A stretch of DNA of 64,000 bases from NCBI RefSeq assembly GCF_030127125.1, contig NZ_CP126156.1, positions 310,001 through 374,000 of the forward strand. The letters are read 5' to 3'. The position numbers and the translations under genes are program-made. Under the pieces are notes generated by a model. The model was not told the DNA's origin. It saw nothing but the letters and a program-made list of their open reading frames with translations, and ran no database searches. The stretch is from Halobaculum litoreum. GTDB lineage: Archaea; Halobacteriota; Halobacteria; Halobacteriales; Haloferacaceae. Below, piece after piece: positions 54,575 to 62,976 of this stretch; the stretch's first letter is position 1, and every line of letters starts with the position of its first letter.

Positions 54575-56565
54575 TTTTCTGTGAGCGAATTCAGCATATC
54601 CACAAGTTCATTCTCTACCTCGGATATTTCTGAATTGATCTCACTAACTGGACGTGGCGGGGTGTACTTGTGGAAGTATTTTTCAAATTTTATCTCATAC
54701 CCGACTACACCAAGTGCGCCATCTTGATCGTCGTGATATTTACTGCTCTCATTAATCCACGCATTTTGCGAGTACGGTGCGACCTCTTCCTCAAAGTATT
54801 CGCGAATGTCCGTCCCAAGGGGAACACGCTCCTTCTCACGTAGGTCCGTATCGTGCTCGGGATTACCATTCCCGTCGCGACAGATCTCCGCTTCAGGGTC
54901 ACGTTCACCCAGCGCCCGTTCGATGGCGTTGTAGACGCTGTTTCGCACGTCCAACCCCTTCATATTGAGCGTCAACTCCACCTCGTTCATAAACGCCTCG
55001 CGATCCATCCAGACTTCGTCGCTGTCGAGTTCACCGAGCGCCGCCTTGATCCCTTCCTGGACTTCCTCGTCGCGGTTCGTGAACGCACGTTCGTCGTCGA
55101 GAGACTCGATCGCCTCCTCGGTCGCCCGGAAGCGTAACCGAAGCGGGCGGTCGATGACGATGCGGCGGTAGCCGAACTCTTGGTTGTCGACGACCTTCGA
55201 GCGCCCGTTGTCGTCGAGGTCGCCGAAGATCCGCGTGATCTCGGAGATGTGCTCTTCGGTGAGTTTGTGACGCTTCTCGCCGAGGCTCTCGTCCATCTCC
55301 TCGTACAGTTCGCGGGCGTCGATGAGCTGCGTCTTGCCCTTCCGTTCCTCGGGCTTGTCGTTCGATAGCACCCAGATGTACGTCCGGATCCCCGTGTTGT
55401 AGAAGAGGTTCTCCGGGAGCCCGACGATCGCCTCAAGCCAATCGTTCTCCAGGATCCAGCGCCGGATCGCCGACTCTCCGCTGTTGGGACCGCCGTTGAA
55501 CAACGGCGATCCGTTGAACACGATGGCGAGGCGTGACCCACCCTCGTCGGTGTCCTTGCGCTTGCTGAGCATGTGCTGGAGGAACAGCATCGAACCGTCG
55601 TTCACGCGCGGCGTCCCAGCGCCGAATCGACCGGCGAACCCTTTCTCCTCGTGTTCGCGCTCGATCTCTTCTTTGACCTTCTTCCACGAGACGCCGAACG
55701 GGGGATTCGAGAGCATATAGTCGAACGTCCGCCCCTCGAAGCCGTCGTTCGTGAAGGAGTTCCCGTACGCGATGTTCTCCGGGTCCTGCCCCTTGAGGAG
55801 CATATCGGAGTTACAGACCGCGTACGACTCGGGGTTGAGCTCCTGCCCGTAGACGTGGAGGCTTGCGTCACCATTCATCGCGCGGACGTGGTCCTCGGCG
55901 ACGCTGAGCATCCCACCGGTCCCACACGCAGGGTCGTAGAGGGTCCGAACCGCGCCACCTTCGGTTAGGATTTGGTCGTCCTCGCTGAAGATGAGGTTCA
56001 CCATCAGCTCGATGACCTCTCGGGGGGTGAAGTGCTCCCCAGCGGTCTCGTTGCTGAGCTCGTTGAACTTCCGGATGAGCTCCTCGTAGATGTACCCCAT
56101 CTCCTCGTTGGGGACCGTGTCGGGGTGGAGGTCGATCTCGGCGAACGACTGCATCACCTTAAACAGGAGATCCGCTTCGGCGAGTCGCTCGATCTGGTGG
56201 TCGAAGTCGAACTTGTCGAATATCTCCTTCGTCTCCTCGTCGTACTGGTTGATGTAGTAGTCGAGGTTCTCGGCGAGCTGGTCCGGGTCGTTGCACAGCG
56301 ACTCGAAGGTGTACGTACTCGTGTTGTACACCTCCGCGTTCGCCGCGCGTCTCAGCGCCGGTGCCTTGTTCTCGATTCCGGACTCTTGGAGCTGCTCGTA
56401 CCGCTCCAGTACTTCGTCCTTGTTACGCTCCGTGACACAGTCGAGGCGACGGAGGACGGTCAGCGGGAGGATGACCTTCTGGTACTCCGACTGCTTGTAG
56501 TCCCCTCGGAGAAGGTCCGCGATAGACCAAATAAAATCCGCCTTCTCGTTGAAGTTGTCTACCAT
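54571..56565 (-). CDS. hsdM: Type I DNA methyltransferase subunit
   Basis: This 664-residue N6-adenine methylase has an N-terminal helical domain, SAM motif I DPACGTGGML (211-220) and catalytic motif IV NPPFG (287-291); FTPREVIELMV is the typical lead-in. It modifies host DNA together with HsdS. The last 200 bases or so (before about 54780) share the AT-rich composition of hsdS, while the rest is GC-richer, so the C-terminal part that contacts HsdS seems to have been exchanged along with it. It is the first gene of the operon in transcription order. Confidence 0.96.
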   Translation of the reverse strand: MVDNFNEKADFIWSIADLLRGDYKQSEYQKVILPLTVLRRLDCVTERNKDEVLERYEQLQESGIENKAPALRRAANAEVYNTSTYTFESLCNDPDQLAENLDYYINQYDEETKEIFDKFDFDHQIERLAEADLLFKVMQSFAEIDLHPDTVPNEEMGYIYEELIRKFNELSNETAGEHFTPREVIELMVNLIFSEDDQILTEGGAVRTLYDPACGTGGMLSVAEDHVRAMNGDASLHVYGQELNPESYAVCNSDMLLKGQDPENIAYGNSFTNDGFEGRTFDYMLSNPPFGVSWKKVKEEIEREHEEKGFAGRFGAGTPRVNDGSMLFLQHMLSKRKDTDEGGSRLAIVFNGSPLFNGGPNSGESAIRRWILENDWLEAIVGLPENLFYNTGIRTYIWVLSNDKPEERKGKTQLIDARELYEEMDESLGEKRHKLTEEHISEITRIFGDLDDNGRSKVVDNQEFGYRRIVIDRPLRLRFRATEEAIESLDDERAFTNRDEEVQEGIKAALGELDSDEVWMDREAFMNEVELTLNMKGLDVRNSVYNAIERALGERDPEAEICRDGNGNPEHDTDLREKERVPLGTDIREYFEEEVAPYSQNAWINESSKYHDDQDGALGVVGYEIKFEKYFHKYTPPRPVSEINSEISEVENELVDMLNSLTEK

Positions 56566-56625
56566 CTATTCTGGGGATGGCGAGTCACTTGGATAAACGG
56601 TCCGGTGAAGATACCTGCCCAGTCG

Positions 56626-57009
56626 CTACTGGTCATCGAAATCAGTCCCGGTTGACGGTTCAAAATGCGCTACAGTTACTGCACCGATTCTCAACAACAG
56701 TGCGGCTACGCTTAGGTTCGGTCCAGGTGAGATTGTCTGTCGCTGAGGGTCATAGATGATGACACCAGCGTCCTGAAGTGCCGGTAGATGCGTCTGCGAG
56801 AGCGAATTGTACACGTTTCGATATGGCTCGCCCGTCGCATGGGAGACTTGCACTTGTTCCTCACGTGCAGAGATCTCACGAGCGAGAGACCGAAGAGGTA
56901 CTACTGGGAGTTCGCGCTCGTAGAGAATAGAGATAGTCTGCCTGCGGCGGGGCGTCCGTAGAATATGGTAGAGGTTGGACTCAAAGTCGTCTCCTGCTTC
57001 GTTGTTCAT
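56626..57009 (-). CDS. DUF7344-type winged-helix regulator
   Basis: This 127-residue protein is a winged-helix domain with TPRRRQTISILYEREL, EPYRNVYNSLSQTHLPALQDAGVIIYD, matching the haloarchaeal DUF7344 fold also seen at 18377-18985, but without membrane helices. It lies just upstream of hsdM on the same strand, 60 bases away, so it may control or be cotranscribed with the restriction operon. That link is inferred. Confidence 0.78.
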   Translation of the reverse strand: MNNEAGDDFESNLYHILRTPRRRQTISILYERELPVVPLRSLAREISAREEQVQVSHATGEPYRNVYNSLSQTHLPALQDAGVIIYDPQRQTISPGPNLSVAALLLRIGAVTVAHFEPSTGTDFDDQ

Positions 57010-57108
57010 GACTGTGCGATTGGATCGTTGACTATTCTGACGGTGTTGACGGCATTAACTCCTTCGTAGGAGCAAACGTGTAACAGATGTGATAGCAGAA
57101 GTCGGCCA

Positions 57109-57360
57109 ATGGAAAACGGACCAGGCCGTCCGCCTTCGGTCTCAGACGATCAGATACTGGGGGTCTTCGAATCGGCAGTAGACCCGGTACTAACGGCGTC
57201 GGAGGTCGCGGAACGGCTTGGAATGGGGCGGCGGGGGATCCTCACTCGACTTGAATCCCTCGAAGAACAGGGATATCTCCGCTCAAAGAAAGTCGGCGGA
57301 AGAAGTACTGTTTGGTGGTACCCTGGACACAGTTCTACAAGACCAGTAAACCCCGAATAG
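57109..57360 (+). CDS. Small winged-helix DNA-binding protein
   Basis: This 83-residue protein has the helix-turn-helix and wing VLTASEVAERLGMGRRGILTRLESLEEQGYLRSKKVGGRSTVWW. The fold is typical of haloarchaeal MarR/ArsR-like mini-regulators. It is divergent from the DUF7344 gene, so the pair could form a regulatory switch for the restriction operon. The ATG at 57109 starts MENGPGRPP. Confidence 0.75.
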   Translation: MENGPGRPPSVSDDQILGVFESAVDPVLTASEVAERLGMGRRGILTRLESLEEQGYLRSKKVGGRSTVWWYPGHSSTRPVNPE

Positions 57361-57458
57361 ATGGCTCGGTCTACTGTAGGTTTTGAACGACGGATTCCAC
57401 TGGAATCATCAGAATCACTTTTGACTACACGTAGCGTGGCCGAATCAAGAGCAATCAC

Positions 57459-58106
57459 TTAATCAAACTCTGGCTTCCCGACATACTGATCAAACCAGCG
57501 GGATGCATCCAACTGAGAAATTTTCCGCAGCTGGCGGAGTCGCAACACTTCCTCGGCTATCTCTGATTCCTCTGATGGCAAGTCCTGTTGAATACCCTGC
57601 AGGTAGTTGTCCCGCAACACGAGGTTTCCGTAGTTGAGATCGAGATCCACACCGATCTCCCGGTAAGTCTGGAGGTTGTCGTGCTGGTACTCCCGGTATC
57701 CCCGCTCAATACCCCCCTCAACGAGTCCCTGCATCAGGACTTGCGTCTCCTGCTTGCCCCCCGCGTACATCCCGTAGCTGAAGAACTCGAAAAGATCCAA
57801 CCAACTCCAGAGCAACTGGTCAATGTCTGGGTGGGCTGAGGTCCGCCCCTCTTCGTCCAGTTGTCGGCGCTCACGCGACCAATCGTAGGCGGGTTCGAAC
57901 AGCTGTTGGATGTCCGCAACAGGGAGGTTCTGGGCGATTATGTGGAAGTCGTAGAGGGCGTTCTTGATCCTTTCTCGAATATTGTAGCGACGTACATTCT
58001 GGGCGTTTCTATCGAGATTTTCGCCAGCTCGACCGAGTAGGATTTGGCGGTCGCGCTTGGTCAGGATCCCCCGGTCTCGTTCGACCCAATCGAATTCTTC
58101 CGACAT
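57459..58106 (-). CDS. Haloarchaeal protein of unknown function
   Basis: This 215-residue, mainly helical protein has the N-terminal WVERDRGILTKRDRQILLG and RRYNIRERIKNALYDFHIIAQNLP, a domain that recurs in haloarchaeal accessory genes without a known function. No catalytic motif or membrane helix is clear. Acidic Leu/Gln-rich helices continue to the C-terminus. Its stop lies about 100 bases from the convergent winged-helix gene. Confidence 0.65.
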   Translation of the reverse strand: MSEEFDWVERDRGILTKRDRQILLGRAGENLDRNAQNVRRYNIRERIKNALYDFHIIAQNLPVADIQQLFEPAYDWSRERRQLDEEGRTSAHPDIDQLLWSWLDLFEFFSYGMYAGGKQETQVLMQGLVEGGIERGYREYQHDNLQTYREIGVDLDLNYGNLVLRDNYLQGIQQDLPSEESEIAEEVLRLRQLRKISQLDASRWFDQYVGKPEFD

Positions 58107-58202
58107 ATCTTAGCTCACCAGCTAATTGTGATGCCATATTACTTATCTGCTGGGCTTATGCTGCAAATCAGTTAATTTCACCCCTGTCCTGGTTGGACGT
58201 GT

Positions 58203-58379
58203 ATGTCCGGTCTTGGACTACTCGCGGCGGTAGCGATGTTCACACTGACAAATGTATTCGCGGGGATGCTCCCGACAACGTTCACCGGTGATGCCCAGTT
58301 CGCCGTCTGGCTGGTCGCGCTCGTCGTCGCCATCGCCAGCTATATTTCGGTCGAGCAGGCGATGGCAAGTGCTCGGTAA
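58203..58379 (+). CDS. 58-residue two-helix membrane protein
   Basis: This short gene reads MSGLGLLAAVAMFTLTNVFA and continues with a second helix, VWLVALVVAIASYISVEQAM, ending in ASAR. It has a clean ATG and TAA stop and lies between the DUF protein and the nuclease operon. Its codon usage is closer to the chromosome than that of its neighbours. The function is unknown. Confidence 0.6.
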   Translation: MSGLGLLAAVAMFTLTNVFAGMLPTTFTGDAQFAVWLVALVVAIASYISVEQAMASAR

Positions 58380-58605
58380 AAAAAGGGAAGCTCTTGTCGC
58401 AGGTTCTCTTCATATATTGATTGGTGAGTACGACCACAGCCGATAGGCGGTCAAGTTGGCTTTCAGTTACCTGCTGCAGTTACAATTCTCATCATCGGGC
58501 CCAGTTCAACAGCCATTGACCCACTAGGGCAGTTCAATTACCTAAGAATCAATGACCGATTGAGCAAGTTCGGGGAACGCATAGTATAGGTAGTCAAATC
58601 TCGCC
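58380..58605. promoter_or_regulatory. Promoter region of the nuclease-TFB-recombinase operon
   Basis: These 226 AT-rich bases precede the nuclease gene. ATAGTATAGG at 58581-58590 ends 16 bases before the ATG at 58606 and is the likeliest TATA box, giving an essentially leaderless message. CAGTTCAA occurs twice, at about 58502 and 58531. No coding sequence is seen. Confidence 0.45.
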
Positions 58606-59697
58606 ATGCCTGAACCAGCACCCAACACCCAATCTCGAGATCCAATTGACCCTGAAAGCGTAATTTCTCAACTCTGCGGCGACTCATTCGCGAGGTGGTA
58701 TGACGATCGTGAGTTTCGACAGAACATTCTAGAAGGGCAGCCATATTTCAACGATCTAAATATATTGGATGATCCGAATCGCCACAGCCCAAGTGGCTTA
58801 TTGAACTGCCACCGAAAGCAGTTCTATCAGAAGCTGAACTCGCCCAGAGAGAAAGCGAATCCTGATGGCATCTTCTGGTTTGGAACCGCTTTCGAAGAGC
58901 AGATCGTACTGCCATTTATACAAGATCTAGCCTCGGAGGTTGGAGGATACGTTCGAAAGCATGATTGGATCGATTACAGTACGGAGGTAGACAACACCGA
59001 ATTACGATTCAAAGGAAGAACAGATCCTCTGATTGTTGATTCCGACTCGGTACCAATCGTTCCGATTGAAGTTAAAACGAGAAAGTCGGTCGAGTCGCTC
59101 GATTCGCCCTCCCCCAAACACAGGGCACAGCTTCACGCGTACATAGTTGGTCTGAGCCGCAAGTACGAAATCAAGCCGCCTGATGGGGTAATTCTGTACG
59201 GAAGCCGAGAGACGTTCGACGTCAAGACCTTTCACATTGAGTACAGCGAGCAGTTTTGGGACGAAGTTGTAGTCCCCTGGGCAGCAACGCAAACGACCTC
59301 GCTTCTCGACGAAAATCTCCCACCAGCAGACCCAGAACAAGAGTGGGAGTGTGGATATTGCTCCTATAGAGAGCGCTGTGGTAAAGGAAAATCGCCAGTG
59401 AAAGATAGCGGTGCCCACGGATTTGTTCCAGGATACACAGAATATCCCCACGAGAATGTGGAAGAGTACTTACGCCTGTTTCCAAGCGCCGCTATCCCCT
59501 CTGCAATTGCTTCGAAATTCCCCGATCTTGCTTCGGACCATTCCATCCAGGAGTGGTCCTGTGACCGCTGTGGATACTGTGCCGAGTGGGACGCCGTCAA
59601 ATCAGCTGGAGAGCCACTCTGTCCAGAGTGTGCTGAGGATGATATCTTGATATCGCTCTCACGACCAGAAATGCCCACGGTGGTCCCTGATGAGTGA
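58606..59697 (+). CDS. Cas4/RecB-like PD-(D/E)XK nuclease with extra C-terminal zinc ribbon
   Basis: In this 363-residue nuclease the core shows Asp140 (FKGRTDPLIV), Glu155-x-Lys157 (PIEVKTRK) and Gln175 (HRAQLHAYI), the RecB-type active site. One cysteine before it (Cys68, SGLLNCHRKQ) and three after it (Cys249, Cys252, Cys258 in CGYCSYRERC) are arranged as in the Fe-S-bound Cas4/AddB nucleases. A further domain at about 319-342 adds a zinc ribbon (CDRCGYC, then CPEC). No cas1, cas2 or CRISPR array is in the window, so this is not CRISPR adaptation as seen here. It overlaps the next gene by eight bases. Confidence 0.85.
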   Translation: MPEPAPNTQSRDPIDPESVISQLCGDSFARWYDDREFRQNILEGQPYFNDLNILDDPNRHSPSGLLNCHRKQFYQKLNSPREKANPDGIFWFGTAFEEQIVLPFIQDLASEVGGYVRKHDWIDYSTEVDNTELRFKGRTDPLIVDSDSVPIVPIEVKTRKSVESLDSPSPKHRAQLHAYIVGLSRKYEIKPPDGVILYGSRETFDVKTFHIEYSEQFWDEVVVPWAATQTTSLLDENLPPADPEQEWECGYCSYRERCGKGKSPVKDSGAHGFVPGYTEYPHENVEEYLRLFPSAAIPSAIASKFPDLASDHSIQEWSCDRCGYCAEWDAVKSAGEPLCPECAEDDILISLSRPEMPTVVPDE

Positions 59698-60475
59698 TGC
59701 AAACGTCGGTACCTGTGCCAATCTGTGCCCTCTCTGTGGATCCAAGTCAGGGCTGGATCCAGAGTACATGTTCGAGCAGGTCTGCGCTAATTGTGGCTTT
59801 GTTCTAGATGGTAACGACCCCAAGTTGTTCTTCCAGTCACAGAGGCCAGCAAGTGAATCCAATTTGGCGACTGAATCGTGGCTTGAGTTCGCTTCGGTAC
59901 GCAACGCGACTGAGGATCGCTTAGTCACCGCTATTGATACCATTGAGCAGCTGGGGCTACTGCTGGGCTTAGGAACTCAGTCTCGGATTCGAGGCGCAGA
60001 AATTTTCGGCCGTCTATTCGTTAATGGCGACACACACGGACGCAGAACCGAGGAACTTGCTACAGCCGCACTGTACTGGGCAGTGCGAACCGCTGACCAG
60101 CCAGTTCCGATGACAGTGTTCGCTCGATTCGGTGAAATCGAAAACTCTTCGCTCCGTCACTCCATTGACACGGTCCGTTCAGTTCTGGACATTCCAATCC
60201 CTCCAACTACACCAACAGATTACGTGGGATACCTATCTCACAGGCTCGAACTCACCGATTCAGAAGCTAATGATCTGAATCAGCGTCTTCAATCGTTTGA
60301 GGCCGTCTGTGAATGGACGGGTAGAAATCCGATAGGCGTTGCAGCTGCAGCAGTCTACCGACTACTGGATGGCGATAAGACACAGGCGGAAATCTGTGAG
60401 GCAGCAGGGATCTCCACCGAGACGATCCGGGTCAGAATAGCCGAGTTAGCAGAGGCAAGAGTCAATGATGAATGA
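59690..60475 (+). CDS. Divergent TFIIB-like transcription factor
   Basis: This 261-residue protein has an N-terminal zinc ribbon (CPLC at 13-16, CANC at 32-35) and two cyclin-like folds (about 75-165 and 172-258). The second keeps NPIGVAAAAVYRLL and the DNA-binding helix-turn-helix TQAEICEAAGISTETIRVRIAEL of archaeal TFB. The B-reader/linker region is shorter and unlike chromosomal TFBs, so it may recruit polymerase to special promoters or have another role. It overlaps the nuclease before it (8 bases) and the recombinase after it (8 to 11 bases). Confidence 0.85.
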   Translation: MSDANVGTCANLCPLCGSKSGLDPEYMFEQVCANCGFVLDGNDPKLFFQSQRPASESNLATESWLEFASVRNATEDRLVTAIDTIEQLGLLLGLGTQSRIRGAEIFGRLFVNGDTHGRRTEELATAALYWAVRTADQPVPMTVFARFGEIENSSLRHSIDTVRSVLDIPIPPTTPTDYVGYLSHRLELTDSEANDLNQRLQSFEAVCEWTGRNPIGVAAAAVYRLLDGDKTQAEICEAAGISTETIRVRIAELAEARVNDE

Positions 60476-61424
60476 GGCTCTGTCAGAATCTCAGGATTCA
60501 GGGGTGGACGATTATGTTGCCGTGGCGATTTATGCTCGAACATCGTCGAAGAGCCAGCAGTTTGGCTATTCTCTCAACGAGCAAGTTCGCCAGTGCTTGA
60601 AGCAGTGCGAGGTACAAAATTGGACAGTTCGGTTCATCTATCGAGATGAGGCTGAAAGTGGGAAAGACATAGAGCGCCCGATGTTCCAAAAGATGATGGC
60701 TGGAGCGGAGCGGCGTTGGTTCGACGTGATACTCTTCTGGAAGTTGGATCGCTTCTCAAGGAGTCTTATGCACGCCGTACAACTGGAATCGGGTCTTCGG
60801 GAATACGGAGTTGGTCTGTTCAGCGTCACCGAGCAGATAGACACCACCACTGCTGCAGGTCGGTTCAACTTCCGCAACATCGCGAGTGCAGCGGAGTTTG
60901 AACGCGACATGATACAGCAACGGACTCAGATGGGCCTCAGAGCCCTCGCGATGGATCACAAGTGGCCGAACGACCGACCACCCTTGGGGTACACGAAGCT
61001 CCCAGACGAAAGGCTCTCTATCGACTCTGAGGCATCCGACCTCGTACGAGCCATATTTGAATCATACATCGAGGAGCGTTCCATGCCCAGAGTTGCGAGG
61101 AAACTAAACGAGAATAGATCTCTGACAAGTCAAGGTAACAAATGGTGTCCTCGGGCAGTAGGAGATATTCTGCGAAATGAACTCTATACTGGGCAGTATT
61201 CAGTAGGAGATGTCTCTGAGTATGTTTCTGAATACAGAATTATCCCTGATGACGTATTCGTACGAGCGACTGAAATAAGAATGCGGTTTCAGAACCGCTC
61301 CGTGCCGCAACGTCAGATGGAACCCTCTCGAAAAGAGCGGATCGTACGGGATGTAATGGATACCTATGTCGAATTCTTGAAGTCCGGTCAAGCATCGTTA
61401 ACGGACCCCAAGAAAACTATCTGA
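60468..61424 (+). CDS. Serine recombinase (resolvase/integrase type)
   Basis: This site-specific recombinase of about 318 residues has the N-terminal catalytic domain YARTSSKSQQFGYSLNEQ with the nucleophile serine in the YARTS motif, RPMFQKMMAGAERRWFDVILFWKLDRFSRS, and an AAEFERDMIQQRTQMGL helix, then a recombinase domain (PLGYTKLPDERLSIDS, ARKLNENRSLTSQGNKW). It could cut and rejoin element DNA, for integration, excision or inversion. It is the third gene of a tightly overlapping operon with the nuclease and TFB. Two ATGs (60465 and 60468) are adjacent. Confidence 0.92.
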   Translation: MNEALSESQDSGVDDYVAVAIYARTSSKSQQFGYSLNEQVRQCLKQCEVQNWTVRFIYRDEAESGKDIERPMFQKMMAGAERRWFDVILFWKLDRFSRSLMHAVQLESGLREYGVGLFSVTEQIDTTTAAGRFNFRNIASAAEFERDMIQQRTQMGLRALAMDHKWPNDRPPLGYTKLPDERLSIDSEASDLVRAIFESYIEERSMPRVARKLNENRSLTSQGNKWCPRAVGDILRNELYTGQYSVGDVSEYVSEYRIIPDDVFVRATEIRMRFQNRSVPQRQMEPSRKERIVRDVMDTYVEFLKSGQASLTDPKKTI

Positions 61425-61506
61425 GTTTGGGAGGAGTGACGTACTACACATTGAAGGTGTATCCAGCGGTGCTAACGAATGATGTGGATGGTAAAATCAA
61501 CAGAGG

Positions 61507-61540
61507 TGGCCGTCGCTACCGGTCGAACCGTTGCTACGGC
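61507..61540. terminator. Imperfect hairpin between convergent recombinase genes
   Basis: GGCCGTCGCTAC and GTTGCTACGGCC flank a CCGGTCGAACCG centre; the arms pair over about 12 bases with two mismatches and a bulge. It sits between the stop of one recombinase (61424) and that of the convergent one (61553), where a bidirectional terminator would be expected. No T-run follows. A recombination site is an alternative reading. Confidence 0.4.
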
Positions 61541-61552
61541 CAAAGTACTTCT

Positions 61553-62764
61553 TCAGTTCTTCAGTTGGTCCAAGAGGCTCCAGAAGTCCGGTAGCTTCTG
61601 AAGGAGTTCCATGTGTTCGTAATCGCTGTCTCGGGGCCACTTACGCGACTTCCCGCACTCAGTGCAGCGATACATGTGGCCCTTGATTGGTGCACCGGTG
61701 ATCGATCGCTGTCCGTCTTTCACCAGCGCACCACGGCATGATTCGCACCGCAATTCGACTAGAGGGCTGGACTCAACGACAGTGAACAGGTCGAACTCTT
61801 GGATGAAATCTACAAGCCCTTTTGAGTTGTCAGTTTCATATTTCTGGTTCTTCTCTTCGATGATACGTTGCGCTTCGTCGAACGTTCTCTCGTCGACGAT
61901 CTGAAGCTCTGGTTCATCTCGAATTTTCCTTCCTTCGTAGTCGAGTGCGGTGTTTTCGGGGAGTTGCGGTTTCCCTTTGTACGCGAATTCTTGGAGTAGG
62001 GTTTTCACACGGTGGCCATCGAGGACATCACCGTGTCTTTGTTCAATACGTCGTTTCGCTTCTTGATATACCTCACAGTCCACGAATTCCTCAAACAGGT
62101 CTTTGACGATAGGTGCTTTTTCAGCGTTCTTCTGAATCCAGTCATCGTCAGTTAGATCGTAACCAAGCGGAACGATGGGGTTGACTGCTTTCCAATTCTT
62201 TTTCTCGATGAAACTTCGGGCCATCGATTCCTTCGATTTCCTGATTCGGAAATCGTTGTTCAGCTGTGCCATGAGCGACATGAGCGTGGTTTGCATGAGA
62301 CCACGGGTGCTTGAGACGTCTTTCTGACCAGACGGAGTGATCAGAGTCACGTCACATTCTGTTTGAAGAATGTAGATGAAGTAGAGCGTCTCAGCTGCTG
62401 CTCGACCGATTCGGTCAACATCTTGAACGAGAAGATATGACGGCCCCTCCATTTGCGCTTCTCGGAATACCCGCTGAATACCATCTCGCTCAAAACTACC
62501 ACCGGTTTGCGCCCGATCTTGGATCGGTTCGCAGTGAAGTGGGATGTCTTCGTTCTTAGCTATGCGTTTCAGTTGATCGACTTGTGTTTCTAGGCTATCT
62601 CCTTCACGAGCCTGTTTTTGACTACTGACCCGTGCGTAGATGATGCCAGTGTCCTCGCTCTCGTCAGATTGGTCTTCTCCGTTCCAACAGTCTGGCTTGG
62701 AACCCGCGTTGGGAGAGTTCTGAGAGGTGTCTTCGAAGTTGGTTAACTCAGACTGCTCCTTCAC
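61553..62764 (-). CDS. Second serine recombinase with C-terminal zinc ribbon
   Basis: This recombinase of about 403 residues has catalytic YARVSSQKQAREGDSLETQ (Ser47 from this start), YLLVQDVDRIGRAA and SLMAQLNNDFRIRKSKE, then a recombinase domain (PLGYDLTDDDWIQKN, KTLLQEFAYKGKP). A C-terminal zinc ribbon (CESC, then CTEC) ends the protein. I take the GTG at 62764 because the frame upstream, although open to an ATG at 62977 that overlaps the integrase stop (TAATG), has no coding character and contains a TATA-like CTATAAGTAC. It is convergent with the operon at 58606-61424. Confidence 0.87.
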   Translation of the reverse strand: MKEQSELTNFEDTSQNSPNAGSKPDCWNGEDQSDESEDTGIIYARVSSQKQAREGDSLETQVDQLKRIAKNEDIPLHCEPIQDRAQTGGSFERDGIQRVFREAQMEGPSYLLVQDVDRIGRAAAETLYFIYILQTECDVTLITPSGQKDVSSTRGLMQTTLMSLMAQLNNDFRIRKSKESMARSFIEKKNWKAVNPIVPLGYDLTDDDWIQKNAEKAPIVKDLFEEFVDCEVYQEAKRRIEQRHGDVLDGHRVKTLLQEFAYKGKPQLPENTALDYEGRKIRDEPELQIVDERTFDEAQRIIEEKNQKYETDNSKGLVDFIQEFDLFTVVESSPLVELRCESCRGALVKDGQRSITGAPIKGHMYRCTECGKSRKWPRDSDYEHMELLQKLPDFWSLLDQLKN

Positions 62765-62976
62765 CGATGACGAGAGTAGAACTAGTGGAACTATCCAACT
62801 CAAGATGCTAACACGGCTGATCTGCTGATAAGAGGTCTGCCCCTGAGTACTTATAGAGGGTAGGATACGGAGAGGGTACCCTGAGCGTATCCGACCTTTC
62901 TTAAGTAGTCTGTGGCAGATGCTGCGTAGCTTATAAACAGTTGGATGGAACCAGATCGCGGCCAGAGCAACGAACA

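Noticed and set aside
58606-59697. Nuclease as CRISPR-associated Cas4
   Set aside because: No cas1, cas2, effector or repeat-spacer array is present in the window; only the fold and Fe-S cysteines resemble Cas4.
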